63,374 nt of DNA, taken from Muribaculum sp. (lineage in GTDB: Bacteria; Bacteroidota; Bacteroidia; Bacteroidales; Muribaculaceae). The first letter of the stretch is position 1. Every line of letters starts with the position of its first letter. The notes under the pieces were generated by a model. It had not been told where the DNA came from. It saw only the letters and a list, made by a program, of their open reading frames with translations, and did not search any database. Location of the stretch: NCBI GenBank assembly GCA_023667055.1, contig JAMPAV010000007.1:1-63374 (forward strand), read 5' to 3'. The position numbers and the translations under genes were made by a program. Below are positions 8,372-16,535 of this stretch, piece by piece.

Positions 8372-8975
8372 CTTCTACTTGATAGGGTGACACCTCAGGG
8401 TGGAATTTGCCATCGCGGAGACAAGTGAAAATCTGAATGCAGGCAAATGCATCGAGAGCAGCATAGTGTGTCTGCGCCTCAGTGAGAGTATCGGCGTCCC
8501 AATTTGTAAGGCGCTGAGTTTTTGAAAGTCTTTTTCCAAACAGTATTCCATATAATTTGGAAAGACTTTTATCAGCGATATTCCATTGTGTCACATAGTT
8601 CTGTAGTTCCACAAATCCAACCGGCGACACTTTACAGATTTTGTTGAGATTACGAAAGTCATCACGAATGGAAAGACCAATTTTTGTTTTGGACTCATCC
8701 TGCAGCAAATTCACAAGGGATTCAGGCACACCAATTTTGTTCAGGCGAAATAAATAGCAGGTATCAATGGTGGCCAACTGCATAAGAGCCACCTTAAAAG
8801 TCTGTCCCTTTTTAAAAGAAGGACGGGTCTCAGTGTCGAATCCTATCAAATCAGCCTGATATAACTCAGCCACAGCACCGGCTACATCATCAGGATTATC
8901 AATGATGCGAATGCTACCGGCGTAATGGGCAGCCGGCAGGCATGCGAGTTGCTGTTTGGAAATCGATATATTCAT
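8349..8975 (-). CDS. 3'-5' exonuclease (RNase D-like, DEDDy)
   Basis: 208-residue DnaQ-like 3'-5' exonuclease domain of the RNase D/WRN type. The acidic motifs can be followed: GFDTETRPSF (Exo I), GLSIRDDFRNL (Exo II) and HYAALDAFACIQIF (Exo III, with tyrosine four before the aspartate). There is no HRDC domain, so it is smaller than RNase D. It likely acts on RNA or DNA ends in the cytoplasm, but the substrate cannot be told. It leads a unit with the small membrane protein and bioF, read from the promoter at 9033-9063. Confidence 0.85.
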   Translation of the reverse strand: MNISISKQQLACLPAAHYAGSIRIIDNPDDVAGAVAELYQADLIGFDTETRPSFKKGQTFKVALMQLATIDTCYLFRLNKIGVPESLVNLLQDESKTKIGLSIRDDFRNLNKICKVSPVGFVELQNYVTQWNIADKSLSKLYGILFGKRLSKTQRLTNWDADTLTEAQTHYAALDAFACIQIFTCLRDGKFHPEVSPYQVEDVSYEKV

Positions 8976-9032
8976 TACAATTAAAATTCATTTAGTGTGA
9001 CTCCCGTAGGTTTCACAACCCCAAATCCACTG

Positions 9033-9063
9033 CAAAGTTACAATTTTTTTTTGACATCTTCAA
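9033..9063 (-). promoter_or_regulatory. Promoter for the exonuclease-bioF unit
   Basis: On the minus strand TTG (9063-9061), 20-nt spacer, TAACTTTG (9040-9033). It overlaps the divergent plus-strand promoter at 9050-9080. Confidence 0.65.
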
Positions 9064-9080
9064 TAAATTTATTAACTTTG
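9050..9080 (+). promoter_or_regulatory. Promoter for the barrel gene pair
   Basis: TTTG (9050-9053), 19-nt spacer, TAACTTTG (9073-9080). It predicts a leader of about 115 nt that contains a small hairpin with GCTTTCG arms at 9163-9182. Confidence 0.75.
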
Positions 9081-9201
9081 CATAGTCTAAAGGCGTTATA
9101 ATGATGTGCGATATTACAAATTGCATGTGAATACATACTTAAAAGACTAAACTTATAACTCCGCTTTCGCCGAAACGAAAGCACCACAAAAATTATTAAT
9201 C

Positions 9202-9807
9202 ATGAAGACACTACACAAAGCATTACTGGTAGCCATAGTGGCCATCTTCTCATTCGGATACGCATCAGCAGATTTCCGGTTTGGAATTAAGGCCGGACTA
9301 AACTTCAACAAGATGGACATAAAAAATGTTCAGGGAACGGTGTCAGATCCGGGCAACCGAACTGGGTGGCAAGCCGGAGTTATGGCAGAATTCACCATAC
9401 CCATTGTGAATATAGGAGCAGACGTATCACTGATGTATGCACGCCAGAATCTTGACAAAATGTTGGTGAACAGTGAGAACGTATATAACAACAAGGACTT
9501 TCTTGACATACCGGTAAACCTGAAATGGAAGATTGGACTTCCAATAGTAGGCAGAATTATCTCACCAATCATCTATACCGGACCGGATTTTTTGGTGGCA
9601 CTTAACAAGAACACACTTAAGGATATCCAGACAAAAAAATGCCAGGTGGGATGGAATTTAGGCATCGGACTCGAATTAGTGCGTCATTTGCAAGTTACGG
9701 CAGGATATTGCTTCGGCCTAAACAGCGTGGCAAAATATATGGTAGATACACAAGACCTTACAGTCAAGAAGAACTATTGGTCGGTGTCGGCAGCGTATCT
9801 TTTTTAA
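9202..9807 (+). CDS. Outer-membrane beta-barrel protein (PorT-like)
   Basis: 201 residues with a signal peptide (cleavage probably after SYASA near residue 24), then alternating strands typical of an eight-stranded Bacteroidetes barrel (outer membrane protein beta-barrel family). FRFGIKAGLNFNKMDI marks the first strand; aromatic residues end the last strand (SVSAAYLF). It is followed 21 nt later by a paralogue with the same strand pattern, so the pair likely arose by duplication. No ligand or function can be assigned. Confidence 0.8.
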   Translation: MKTLHKALLVAIVAIFSFGYASADFRFGIKAGLNFNKMDIKNVQGTVSDPGNRTGWQAGVMAEFTIPIVNIGADVSLMYARQNLDKMLVNSENVYNNKDFLDIPVNLKWKIGLPIVGRIISPIIYTGPDFLVALNKNTLKDIQTKKCQVGWNLGIGLELVRHLQVTAGYCFGLNSVAKYMVDTQDLTVKKNYWSVSAAYLF

Positions 9808-9828
9808 CGGCGATATAACATAAAATTG

Positions 9829-10434
9829 ATGAAAAAACTCGTTTTGGTCCTAATGGCCATAATATGTGGCCTCGGAGCCAACGCAGAACTCCGTTGGGGG
9901 CCTACGGCAAGTGTGAATTTCAACAAATTCCATTGGAAAGAGCCATTGCTTGAGACTCATCTACAGACAGGCTTTGACGCCGGCATCATGACAGAAATCA
10001 TGATACCCGGCATCGGATTTGGAGTTGATGCCGGCCTTACCTACGGTATGCGACGTGGCCGTGTGAATTTCGGTGAGTGGGAGGCATGGAAAAGCCAAGG
10101 CTATGGAGATGAAAACGTAGTGCTCCATACCGTCAACATACCGCTTCACCTCAGGTTTAAATACACCCGTCTTGAAGGCATAGAAGAGACCATTGCACCG
10201 CTTGCGTATGTAGGACCGGTATTCCAGTTTAATGTGGGCAGCAACTGCGGGGCTTTAAAACAGCCATTCGGCACAGTGGCTCTTGACTTCGGTCTTGGAT
10301 GTGAGCTTATGCAAAAATATCAGATATCGGTAGGATATCTGTGGGGTTTGAGTTATAGCGCAAAAACAAAGATTCTCGAGAATCTTTCCGCACGTTCTGA
10401 TGGTTTCCGCATCAATCTCGCAGTTCTTTTCTAA
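9829..10434 (+). CDS. Outer-membrane beta-barrel protein, paralogue
   Basis: About 201 residues, signal peptide MKKLVLVLMAIICGLGANA, then a small barrel whose first strand RWGPTASVNFNKFHW parallels the preceding gene. The ATG at 9829 is preferred to the in-frame TTG at 9826 because the signal peptide begins cleanly there. The last residues (FRINLAVLF) end in phenylalanine, as is usual for barrels handled by the BAM complex. It overlaps the start region of the long biotin ORF, but not the preferred bioG start at 10445. Function unknown. Confidence 0.8.
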   Translation: MKKLVLVLMAIICGLGANAELRWGPTASVNFNKFHWKEPLLETHLQTGFDAGIMTEIMIPGIGFGVDAGLTYGMRRGRVNFGEWEAWKSQGYGDENVVLHTVNIPLHLRFKYTRLEGIEETIAPLAYVGPVFQFNVGSNCGALKQPFGTVALDFGLGCELMQKYQISVGYLWGLSYSAKTKILENLSARSDGFRINLAVLF

Positions 10435-10444
10435 AAACAAGAAG

Positions 10445-11809
10445 ATGAAGTTAGAATTTATAAAACGAGGCGCGGCGACGCGCCTCATTCTTATATTTGC
10501 CGGCTGGAGCACCAACAGGCAATTTTATGAAGATTGTGTGGTGGATGGGTGGGACACGGCAGTGATAAGCGATTATCGAGACATGACATTGCCAGACATA
10601 CCATGTCAATATGGCACAATATACGTATTCGCATATTCGCTTGGCGTATGGGCAGCATCAATCACCCCAATAGATGCGGCTGTGAGGGTGGCGATATTCG
10701 GCACAGGCACCCCGGTTTCAGACCAATACGGGATACCTAAATCGATATTTATAGGGACTGCCGATAATCTGACGGATACAACCCTCAAGAAATTTCACTC
10801 CCGAATGTCGGGCAACAAGCAGCAATATGAGACAGACAGAGATAAATTGCCTGAGAATCCGGATATTGCAATCCTAAAGGAAGAATTGTATGCCATAGCA
10901 GAAAATGCAGAAAAGCAGGCTGCATCTGACCACAAATGGCATCGCGCATATATATCGATGGAAGACAGGATTATTCCTACTGCAAACCAGCAAAAATATT
11001 GGGAGAAATTTGACAATACTGAGATAATAGAGCTTGAGTCACCACATTATGTGGATATCTCCAAGATAATAAAGGAGTGTGTTCCCAATCCCAAGCACAT
11101 CGGAGAAGGGTTTGCCAATGCAAAACCGACTTACAAGAAATATGCCATAGTCCAAGCAGAAGTATGCAATAGAATTGGAAGTATTCTTGATGAAATACTT
11201 GAGTCAGGACTTAATAAAACGATATCTCTTCTTGAAATTGGCCCCGGGAAAGGTATGCTGACAGAAGAATGGTGCAAGCGAATACATCCGCAAAAGGCTA
11301 CCTACGTTGACTTATACGATATGCAGCTTTTCGATAAAGCCGAAGAAGAGAGATACCTGATAAGGGATGCAGAGACATGGCTTGAAGAGACCGGGGACAA
11401 CTTCGATGTCATACTAAGCGCATCAGCAATGCAATGGTTTGCCAATCCCATTAAATTTATAGATGCAGTATGGAATCATCTCAATCCCGGGGGAATTGCC
11501 ATTTTATCTACCTTCATAAAAGGGAATCTCAGGGAACTTGACTCACTGCGTCCTTCACCAATAATCTATCACACATCAGAAGAATATATAGAAGGCGTAT
11601 ATAAGGCAACCGGAGAGGTTTACACGCAACAATGGACAAGCATTCTTGAGTTTGATTCTCCACGCGAACTTCTTCTTCATCTGAAGAACACGGGGGTGCA
11701 ACCTTATATGCCTCATAATCGTTTAATAACAAAGGAGCCCATAAAATTAACGGCTCTTCCAAAGCAACTGACATATAAACCATTAATAATAAAAATGACA
11801 AAACAATGA
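10445..11809 (+). CDS. bioG-bioC: BioG-BioC fusion: pimeloyl-ACP methyl ester esterase and malonyl-ACP methyltransferase
   Basis: Two enzymes of pimeloyl-ACP synthesis in one chain. Residues 1 to about 210 are a BioG (DUF452) alpha/beta-hydrolase with the nucleophile serine in FAYSLGVWAA; residues about 230-454 are a SAM-dependent BioC with motif I LLEIGPGKG. BioC methylates malonyl-ACP so that fatty acid synthesis can elongate it; BioG cleaves the ester from pimeloyl-ACP. Such fusions are known in Bacteroides. I use the ATG at 10445 (MKLEFIKRG) rather than the upstream one at 10400, which lies inside the barrel gene. The stop overlaps the bcp start (ATGA). Confidence 0.9.
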   Translation: MKLEFIKRGAATRLILIFAGWSTNRQFYEDCVVDGWDTAVISDYRDMTLPDIPCQYGTIYVFAYSLGVWAASITPIDAAVRVAIFGTGTPVSDQYGIPKSIFIGTADNLTDTTLKKFHSRMSGNKQQYETDRDKLPENPDIAILKEELYAIAENAEKQAASDHKWHRAYISMEDRIIPTANQQKYWEKFDNTEIIELESPHYVDISKIIKECVPNPKHIGEGFANAKPTYKKYAIVQAEVCNRIGSILDEILESGLNKTISLLEIGPGKGMLTEEWCKRIHPQKATYVDLYDMQLFDKAEEERYLIRDAETWLEETGDNFDVILSASAMQWFANPIKFIDAVWNHLNPGGIAILSTFIKGNLRELDSLRPSPIIYHTSEEYIEGVYKATGEVYTQQWTSILEFDSPRELLLHLKNTGVQPYMPHNRLITKEPIKLTALPKQLTYKPLIIKMTKQ

Positions 11810-12255
11810 AAATAGGAGATAAATTTCCGGATTTACTCGGCTGTGATGCGGAGGGAAAGGAAGTGCGTCTGAGCGACTTCCCCGGCAAGAAATTTGTATT
11901 ATACTTTTACCCTAAGGACAACACTCCCGGTTGCAGTGCCGAGGCATGTAGCCTTAACGAGGGACTTGACCGTCTTGCGGCCGCAGGCTACCAGGTGATA
12001 GGAGTAAGCAAAGATTCAGCTGCAAGCCATAAGAAATTCATCGACAAATACTCACTGCAATTTCCATTGGTGGCAGACACCGACACAACGCTGTGTCAAC
12101 TTGCCGGGGTATGGCAGAAAAAGAAGATGGCCGGAAGGGAATATATGGGTATAGTGCGCACCACTTTCCTGCTGTCGGAGGATGGCACAGTGGAACAAAT
12201 CATTACGAAAGTGAACACAAAAGCTGCCGCTGACCAAATTTTAGGGCTTGCCTGA
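11806..12255 (+). CDS. bcp: Thiol peroxidase, PrxQ/Bcp family
   Basis: Thioredoxin-dependent peroxiredoxin reducing peroxides in the cytoplasm. The peroxidatic cysteine is in YPKDNTPGCSAEAC near residue 45 and the resolving cysteine five residues later, the PrxQ arrangement. 149 residues is full length. Translation is coupled to bioGC by the ATGA overlap. The stop is only 4 nt from the stop of convergent priA, leaving no room for a conventional terminator. Confidence 0.94.
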   Translation: MKIGDKFPDLLGCDAEGKEVRLSDFPGKKFVLYFYPKDNTPGCSAEACSLNEGLDRLAAAGYQVIGVSKDSAASHKKFIDKYSLQFPLVADTDTTLCQLAGVWQKKKMAGREYMGIVRTTFLLSEDGTVEQIITKVNTKAAADQILGLA

Positions 12256-12259
12256 ATTT

Positions 12260-14722
12260 TCAGACAGGATCCACGTCATAGTGAACCTGAGAAGTCTTTA
12301 TTTGCGGAGCCGGGGCAAGGTTTTCATACACTTGCCGAAGCAAAACCTTGACTTTTTTCATTGATGCCTGTGCCTCCACTTTTAGCATTATCTGCTGCAA
12401 ATACCAAGTGTTGACACGCGATACAAATGGTTTTTCAGGCCCCAACACCCTGTTGCCGAAAACCTGGCGCAAAGCCATGGCCAGCATGACAGCCGCCGCA
12501 TCACATGTGGCGGCATCTTTATTTCTAATAAAAACATTTATTATCTTTGTATAAGGAGGATAACCATATCGCTGTCGGTTTTCCAATTCTTCCGTATAGT
12601 AAGACTTATAGTCATGATTACGGACATGTACAAGCACGGGCTCGTCTGTTTTTGTGGTTTGTATCAACACCTTGCCCGGTTCCTGACGACGACCTGCCCT
12701 ACCGGACACCTGCTCCAGCATATTGAAGGCACGCTCGTTGCTTCTGAAATCAGGAAAGTTGAGTAAAGTGTCGGCATTAAGCACACCGACAATCTTTACC
12801 TTGTCAAAATCAAGACCCTTCGATACCATTTGCGTGCCAACAAGTATGTCGGTCCGGTGTGAGGCGAATTCCTCTATTAAATCTTGATAGGACTGTTTGT
12901 TGCGTGTAGTGTCAAGGTCCATTCTCGAGACTTTCTTGTCGGGAAATTCCTCCTGTATTTCTTCCGCAATCCGTTCGGTGCCGTATCCATATTTCTCAAG
13001 AGCGTTTTCCCCACAAGCCGGACATACATTAGGAAGAGTCTTGGTGGCACCGCAATAGTGACATCTAAGCAATTGACTGCCTTTGTGATATACCATGCTG
13101 ACATCACAATTGCTACATTTGGGACTCCAGCCGCAGGTGTGGCATACCACCACAGGTGCAAATCCCCTTCGGTTTTGAAACATTATGGCCTGCCATCCAT
13201 CGTCGAGGGCATCTCTCGTGGCCTTTCTCAGCGGAGTGGAGAGAATGCCTTTCACGCTTTTTTGCTTGCGCATCTGCTTCATATCAATAACCTCGACTTC
13301 CGGCATTCGGGCACCTTCATATCGCTCAGTAAGCGCAACAAGACCATACTTGCCATTGGTGGCCTTCCAGTAGGTTTCGACAGAAGGTGTGGCTGAGCCA
13401 AACAGAGTCTTAGCTCCATGCATGGATGCAAGCACAGTGGCAGCATCACGTGCATTATAGCGGGGAGCCGGATCAAACTGCTTGTAGGATGATTCGTGTT
13501 CTTCATCCACGACAATCAGACCCAATCTTGCAAATGGAAGAAACACTGAACTTCTTACTCCGAGCACCACCATGGGGTCGTTGCTGTTGAGAAGTCGGTT
13601 CCATATATCCACCCTCTCACTATCGGAGAATTTTGAATGGTATATAAGCAACTTATTGCCAAACACTTTCTTGAGCCGGTCGGTCAATTGCGTGGTAAGG
13701 GAAATCTCAGGCACAAGATAAAGCACCTGATTGCCCTGATTGAGAACTTCCCTAATGAGGTCGCAGTAAATCTCAGTCTTGCCGGATCCAGTCACTCCAT
13801 GTAGCAAAGTAATGTCATGACAACGGAAAGAGGCTCTTATTTCCTTTGCCGCCGCAGACTGAAGGGGAGACAATCTTACTTCCGTCAATGCTGTATCCTC
13901 AGCCGTATCAAATCTGTTGATTTTCTCCTTGTATATCTCCATAATACCTTTGTCAACCACGGCCTTAAGTACTGCCGGGGATACTGCACTGACTTTAAGG
14001 AGAGTTTCCTTATCCACGGATTGAAGGGGTTCATTTCGTTGCAGAAACTTGGAGAGGTCAAGATAAGCCAACAGAACAGCCTGCTGCTGCCGGCTTCTGG
14101 ATGTTATGTCGAAGAAGTCGTTGATTTTTTCCTGATTATCCCTTTCACACAGAATCCGGACTTTGCTTATGGTCTTTGGCCTGTATTTTTCTACAATCTT
14201 CTCATCAACTCTTACCACTCCTGAAGCAAGAAGGGCATTGACATGAGGAGCGACATTCTTGATGCCGGTGTTTTTTTCAAGGCCTGAAAGCGAATCTTTG
14301 CCGGAATGCTGGAGAGCGGCTACTATCATCGACTGACGTTCCGTAAGTCGGACACCATCTTCATTGTCAAAATCAGGATTAAGGGTCACAATGCTCTCGC
14401 TTTCCAGTTTCAGTCCTGTGGGTATGGCAGCCTTCATCACTTCTCCAACACCGCAAAGATAATAATCAGAAATCCAGTCCCAGAATTTCAACTGAGGATA
14501 ACGCAAAGCCGGTTGGGAGTCGAGCACCGCCATTATTTTTTTCACCTCGTAGTTTTGAGGTGGTCGCTGGTCAAGACCGGCTACTATTGCAGTGTAATAT
14601 TTCTTTCTGCCAAACTGCACAAGCACTCTGGTACCCAAGCCGACACTTTGCGGAGTATCGTCAGGCACCTCGTAGGTAAATTTATCCTGAATAGGAAGCG
14701 GAAGAATAACTTGTATAAACAT
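12260..14722 (-). CDS. priA: Primosomal protein N', replication restart helicase
   Basis: Superfamily 2 3'-5' DNA helicase that reloads the replisome at stalled forks. At 820 residues it has the N-terminal DNA-binding domain (KFTYEVPDD onward), Walker A LHGVTGSGKTEIY, Walker B VDEEHESSY, and paired zinc-binding cysteines (CHTCGWSPKCSNC and CHYCGATKTLPNVCPAC). The helicase C-terminal motif VSGRAGRR completes it. The start is the ATG at 14722. An 18-bp inverted repeat (14736-14783) separates it from hmuV upstream on the same strand, so priA is probably transcribed apart from the heme operon. Confidence 0.97.
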   Translation of the reverse strand: MFIQVILPLPIQDKFTYEVPDDTPQSVGLGTRVLVQFGRKKYYTAIVAGLDQRPPQNYEVKKIMAVLDSQPALRYPQLKFWDWISDYYLCGVGEVMKAAIPTGLKLESESIVTLNPDFDNEDGVRLTERQSMIVAALQHSGKDSLSGLEKNTGIKNVAPHVNALLASGVVRVDEKIVEKYRPKTISKVRILCERDNQEKINDFFDITSRSRQQQAVLLAYLDLSKFLQRNEPLQSVDKETLLKVSAVSPAVLKAVVDKGIMEIYKEKINRFDTAEDTALTEVRLSPLQSAAAKEIRASFRCHDITLLHGVTGSGKTEIYCDLIREVLNQGNQVLYLVPEISLTTQLTDRLKKVFGNKLLIYHSKFSDSERVDIWNRLLNSNDPMVVLGVRSSVFLPFARLGLIVVDEEHESSYKQFDPAPRYNARDAATVLASMHGAKTLFGSATPSVETYWKATNGKYGLVALTERYEGARMPEVEVIDMKQMRKQKSVKGILSTPLRKATRDALDDGWQAIMFQNRRGFAPVVVCHTCGWSPKCSNCDVSMVYHKGSQLLRCHYCGATKTLPNVCPACGENALEKYGYGTERIAEEIQEEFPDKKVSRMDLDTTRNKQSYQDLIEEFASHRTDILVGTQMVSKGLDFDKVKIVGVLNADTLLNFPDFRSNERAFNMLEQVSGRAGRRQEPGKVLIQTTKTDEPVLVHVRNHDYKSYYTEELENRQRYGYPPYTKIINVFIRNKDAATCDAAAVMLAMALRQVFGNRVLGPEKPFVSRVNTWYLQQIMLKVEAQASMKKVKVLLRQVYENLAPAPQIKTSQVHYDVDPV

Positions 14723-14735
14723 AACACTACAAAAT

Positions 14736-14783
14736 TAGCGATTTTTATTCAAATATTAATATAGTTTTGAATAAAAATCGCTA
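14736..14783 (-). terminator. AT-rich inverted repeat between hmuV and priA
   Basis: Perfect 18-bp arms TAGCGATTTTTATTCAAA around 12 nt. On the minus strand the second arm is followed by ATTTTGT. It probably terminates the hmu operon before priA, although the T tract is short and the stem is AT-rich. Confidence 0.55.
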
Positions 14784-14801
14784 CTTTTACCTTACACCTA
14801 T

Positions 14802-15128
14802 TTATTCGGGGACATAGATGATGTCGCCGTTTTCAAGTTCGTAAGCGATTCCCACACGTTTTCCTTTGTTGCCGGAAGAGTTGTCGTCTTCCGACGGAGT
14901 ATATCGATTGATCTTGTCTCCTTCCTTTGTGATAATTTCCATGTTTTCCTTGCCGGGATTCTTCACCATAGTGAAATCCTCCTGCGAGAACATCTCTGTC
15001 ATGTTGTAGCGGCTGACAAGTGCCACCATCAGTGCCACAGCAAATACCATAGCCACGTCAAAAAGATTGCTCACCACGCTCATGGGATCAGTATCCTCCC
15101 CTTTTCCTATTAATCTGCGTCTTCTCAT
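14802..15128 (-). CDS. hmuV: DUF2149 membrane protein of the heme-uptake motor (HmuV-like)
   Basis: 108 residues with a single N-terminal membrane helix (about 20-42, preceded by the basic MRRRRLIGKGEDTDPM) and a soluble charged domain, as in DUF2149. It is always found beside a MotA/TolQ/ExbB protein in such operons. By topology it resembles ExbD, so it may form the proton-channel partner of HmuU; this is inference. Its start overlaps the 3' end of hmuU by 41 nt, and the upstream period-7 repeat lies inside the hmuU reading frame. Confidence 0.85.
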   Translation of the reverse strand: MRRRRLIGKGEDTDPMSVVSNLFDVAMVFAVALMVALVSRYNMTEMFSQEDFTMVKNPGKENMEIITKEGDKINRYTPSEDDNSSGNKGKRVGIAYELENGDIIYVPE

Positions 15129-15759
15129 ATCGGTTGTCAGTTGTCAGTTGTCGGTTTTCAGTTGTATGTGTTGAGACTTTGGAGAGTTCAGCGAGATATT
15201 CGAGCACGGTGATATCCCGTATGGACCAACGCTCCTTTGTCTGCTGGGTGATGAATCCGATGGCACTGACCACAAGGCCGACAACCGTGGTGGCAAATGC
15301 CACCTGCATGTTGTAGGCCATGGAAGCGATGTCACCGGTGGCAAGACCCACCAGTGCGGGTCCCATGGGTATAAGTGTGCCCATAAGACCGAGTATCGGA
15401 CCCAACTTGGCAAGCATCTTCGAAGTGGAAATTTCTTTGGAGGCGTCAAGTTCATATTCAGAAAGAAGAAGTTCGAGCTTTGCTTCGTCGCCTCGCGCAT
15501 CAATTATTTGCTTTGTATAGGAAGCAAGCAACGTCTTAGGCTTTTCGGGCAGTTCGTTTGCAAATTCCGAATATGAATCAGTGGTGAGTTTTGCAATCTT
15601 GTCCTGTAGCGGGACAGACAATTTTTTCACCTGCATGTATTGTCCGAAGAATCCACCGATCAGAATGATTGAGCGAATGAAAAAGAAGATGAGGAGTACA
15701 ATCACCGGTACAAGCAAGCCGGTAGAGATCCAATAGAGAATGTTTGAGATGGTGTTCAT
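15088..15759 (-). CDS. hmuU: MotA/TolQ/ExbB proton-channel protein (HmuU-like)
   Basis: Inner-membrane proton-channel subunit with three helices (about 10-35, 118-142 and 150-172). The ExbB signature AKLGPILGLMGTLIPMGPALVGL is present. In Porphyromonas-type hmuYRSTUV operons this position holds HmuU. 223 residues is normal up to about 195; the tail (HTTENRQLTTDNR) is encoded by an ACTGAAA/ACTGACA period-7 repeat and looks like an accidental extension. The start abuts another copy of that repeat (15760-15806). Confidence 0.88.
   Translation of the reverse strand: MNTISNILYWISTGLLVPVIVLLIFFFIRSIILIGGFFGQYMQVKKLSVPLQDKIAKLTTDSYSEFANELPEKPKTLLASYTKQIIDARGDEAKLELLLSEYELDASKEISTSKMLAKLGPILGLMGTLIPMGPALVGLATGDIASMAYNMQVAFATTVVGLVVSAIGFITQQTKERWSIRDITVLEYLAELSKVSTHTTENRQLTTDNRYEKTQINRKRGGY
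15129..15165 (-). repeat. ACTGACA/ACTGAAA repeat at the hmuU-hmuV junction
   Basis: About five 7-nt units on the minus strand, ending directly at the hmuV start codon. The tract is translated as the last residues of HmuU. Confidence 0.8.
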
Positions 15760-15806
15760 GTTGTCAGTTTTCAGTTGTCAGTTTTCAGTTGTCAGTTTTC
15801 AGTTGT
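15760..15806 (-). repeat. ACTGAAA/ACTGACA repeat at the hmuT-hmuU junction
   Basis: Six to seven alternating 7-nt units on the minus strand, ending at the hmuU start codon. It supplies the last codons (QQLKTDN) and the stop of hmuT. Confidence 0.85.
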
Positions 15807-16480
15807 TGAGATTTGCGATGGAATAGGATGTAACCGCAGACGGAGCCGCAGAGGAGAAGAGTAATTATTCCGATCAGCGGTTGCCATTCAAGGGAGTTGG
15901 TGCCGGCTACGGCAGTGCGTCCGTTGACAGTGGCAACTACACCGAGGATGGCTATCATGACATTGATCATGAAAATCAGTTCAAGACGCAAATCCCATTC
16001 CGGCAATAGCCATTTTAACAGCAATGGACCAAGCGAGCCGATAATTATAATAACAGCAGCCAAAGACCATGCTATGGTAATAAAATCCACTCCGGGGAAT
16101 GTGAATATAGACTCCACAAGAATAGCGAGAAGAGTTGGAAAAATCAAAATTCCGGGTATGCATAGAGTGACATATCGCGCAGCAGTTTCGGCTTTTGAAA
16201 GAGATTCTCCGGAGAGCCGTTTGGCTTCCAAAACACAGAATGAAATCTGCATCAGGACATCAATCGTGAGCAACACCGCCATGTCGAGCATAAGGTCGGG
16301 ATTTTGCAGCCAGTCAGCTATTTGTGTCTTGGACTGATTGGCGGCATACTCCCAGTTTTCTCCCACGAAGAAGGCGAGCACCATACTTACCGGTGCACGA
16401 AGATATTGTGGAAGACAGGTCATTTTCAGCAGTACGCTGAAAATGACCAGAAACATAACTATGATTACAACTAACTCCAT
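15785..16480 (-). CDS. hmuT: Multi-helix membrane protein of the heme operon (HmuT-like)
   Basis: 231 residues with about six hydrophobic segments and short loops; no soluble domain. No enzyme motif is visible. Its place between the CobN-like HmuS and the ExbB-like HmuU matches HmuT of the Porphyromonas/Bacteroides operon, whose exact role is unknown; a permease or scaffold for the proton motor is possible. The last seven residues come from a period-7 repeat. The start follows a CTAAACTC-type repeat (16485-16518). Confidence 0.75.
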   Translation of the reverse strand: MELVVIIVMFLVIFSVLLKMTCLPQYLRAPVSMVLAFFVGENWEYAANQSKTQIADWLQNPDLMLDMAVLLTIDVLMQISFCVLEAKRLSGESLSKAETAARYVTLCIPGILIFPTLLAILVESIFTFPGVDFITIAWSLAAVIIIIGSLGPLLLKWLLPEWDLRLELIFMINVMIAILGVVATVNGRTAVAGTNSLEWQPLIGIITLLLCGSVCGYILFHRKSQQLKTDN

Positions 16481-16484
16481 TCTT

Positions 16485-16518
16485 GGTTTAGAGTTTAGAG
16501 TTTAGGGTTTAGTTTAGT
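16485..16518 (-). repeat. TAAACYC repeat in the hmuT leader
   Basis: Four to five 7-nt units (CTAAACT/CTAAACC on the minus strand) within 5 nt of the hmuT start. Same family and same sense orientation as the repeats before nqrE and nqrF. Confidence 0.8.
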
Positions 16519-16535
16519 TGTGAATATATCTGCGT

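Noticed and set aside
10400..10444. Upstream in-frame start of the bioG-bioC gene
   Set aside because: It would place 15 residues inside the barrel gene; the ATG at 10445 begins the BioG domain cleanly.
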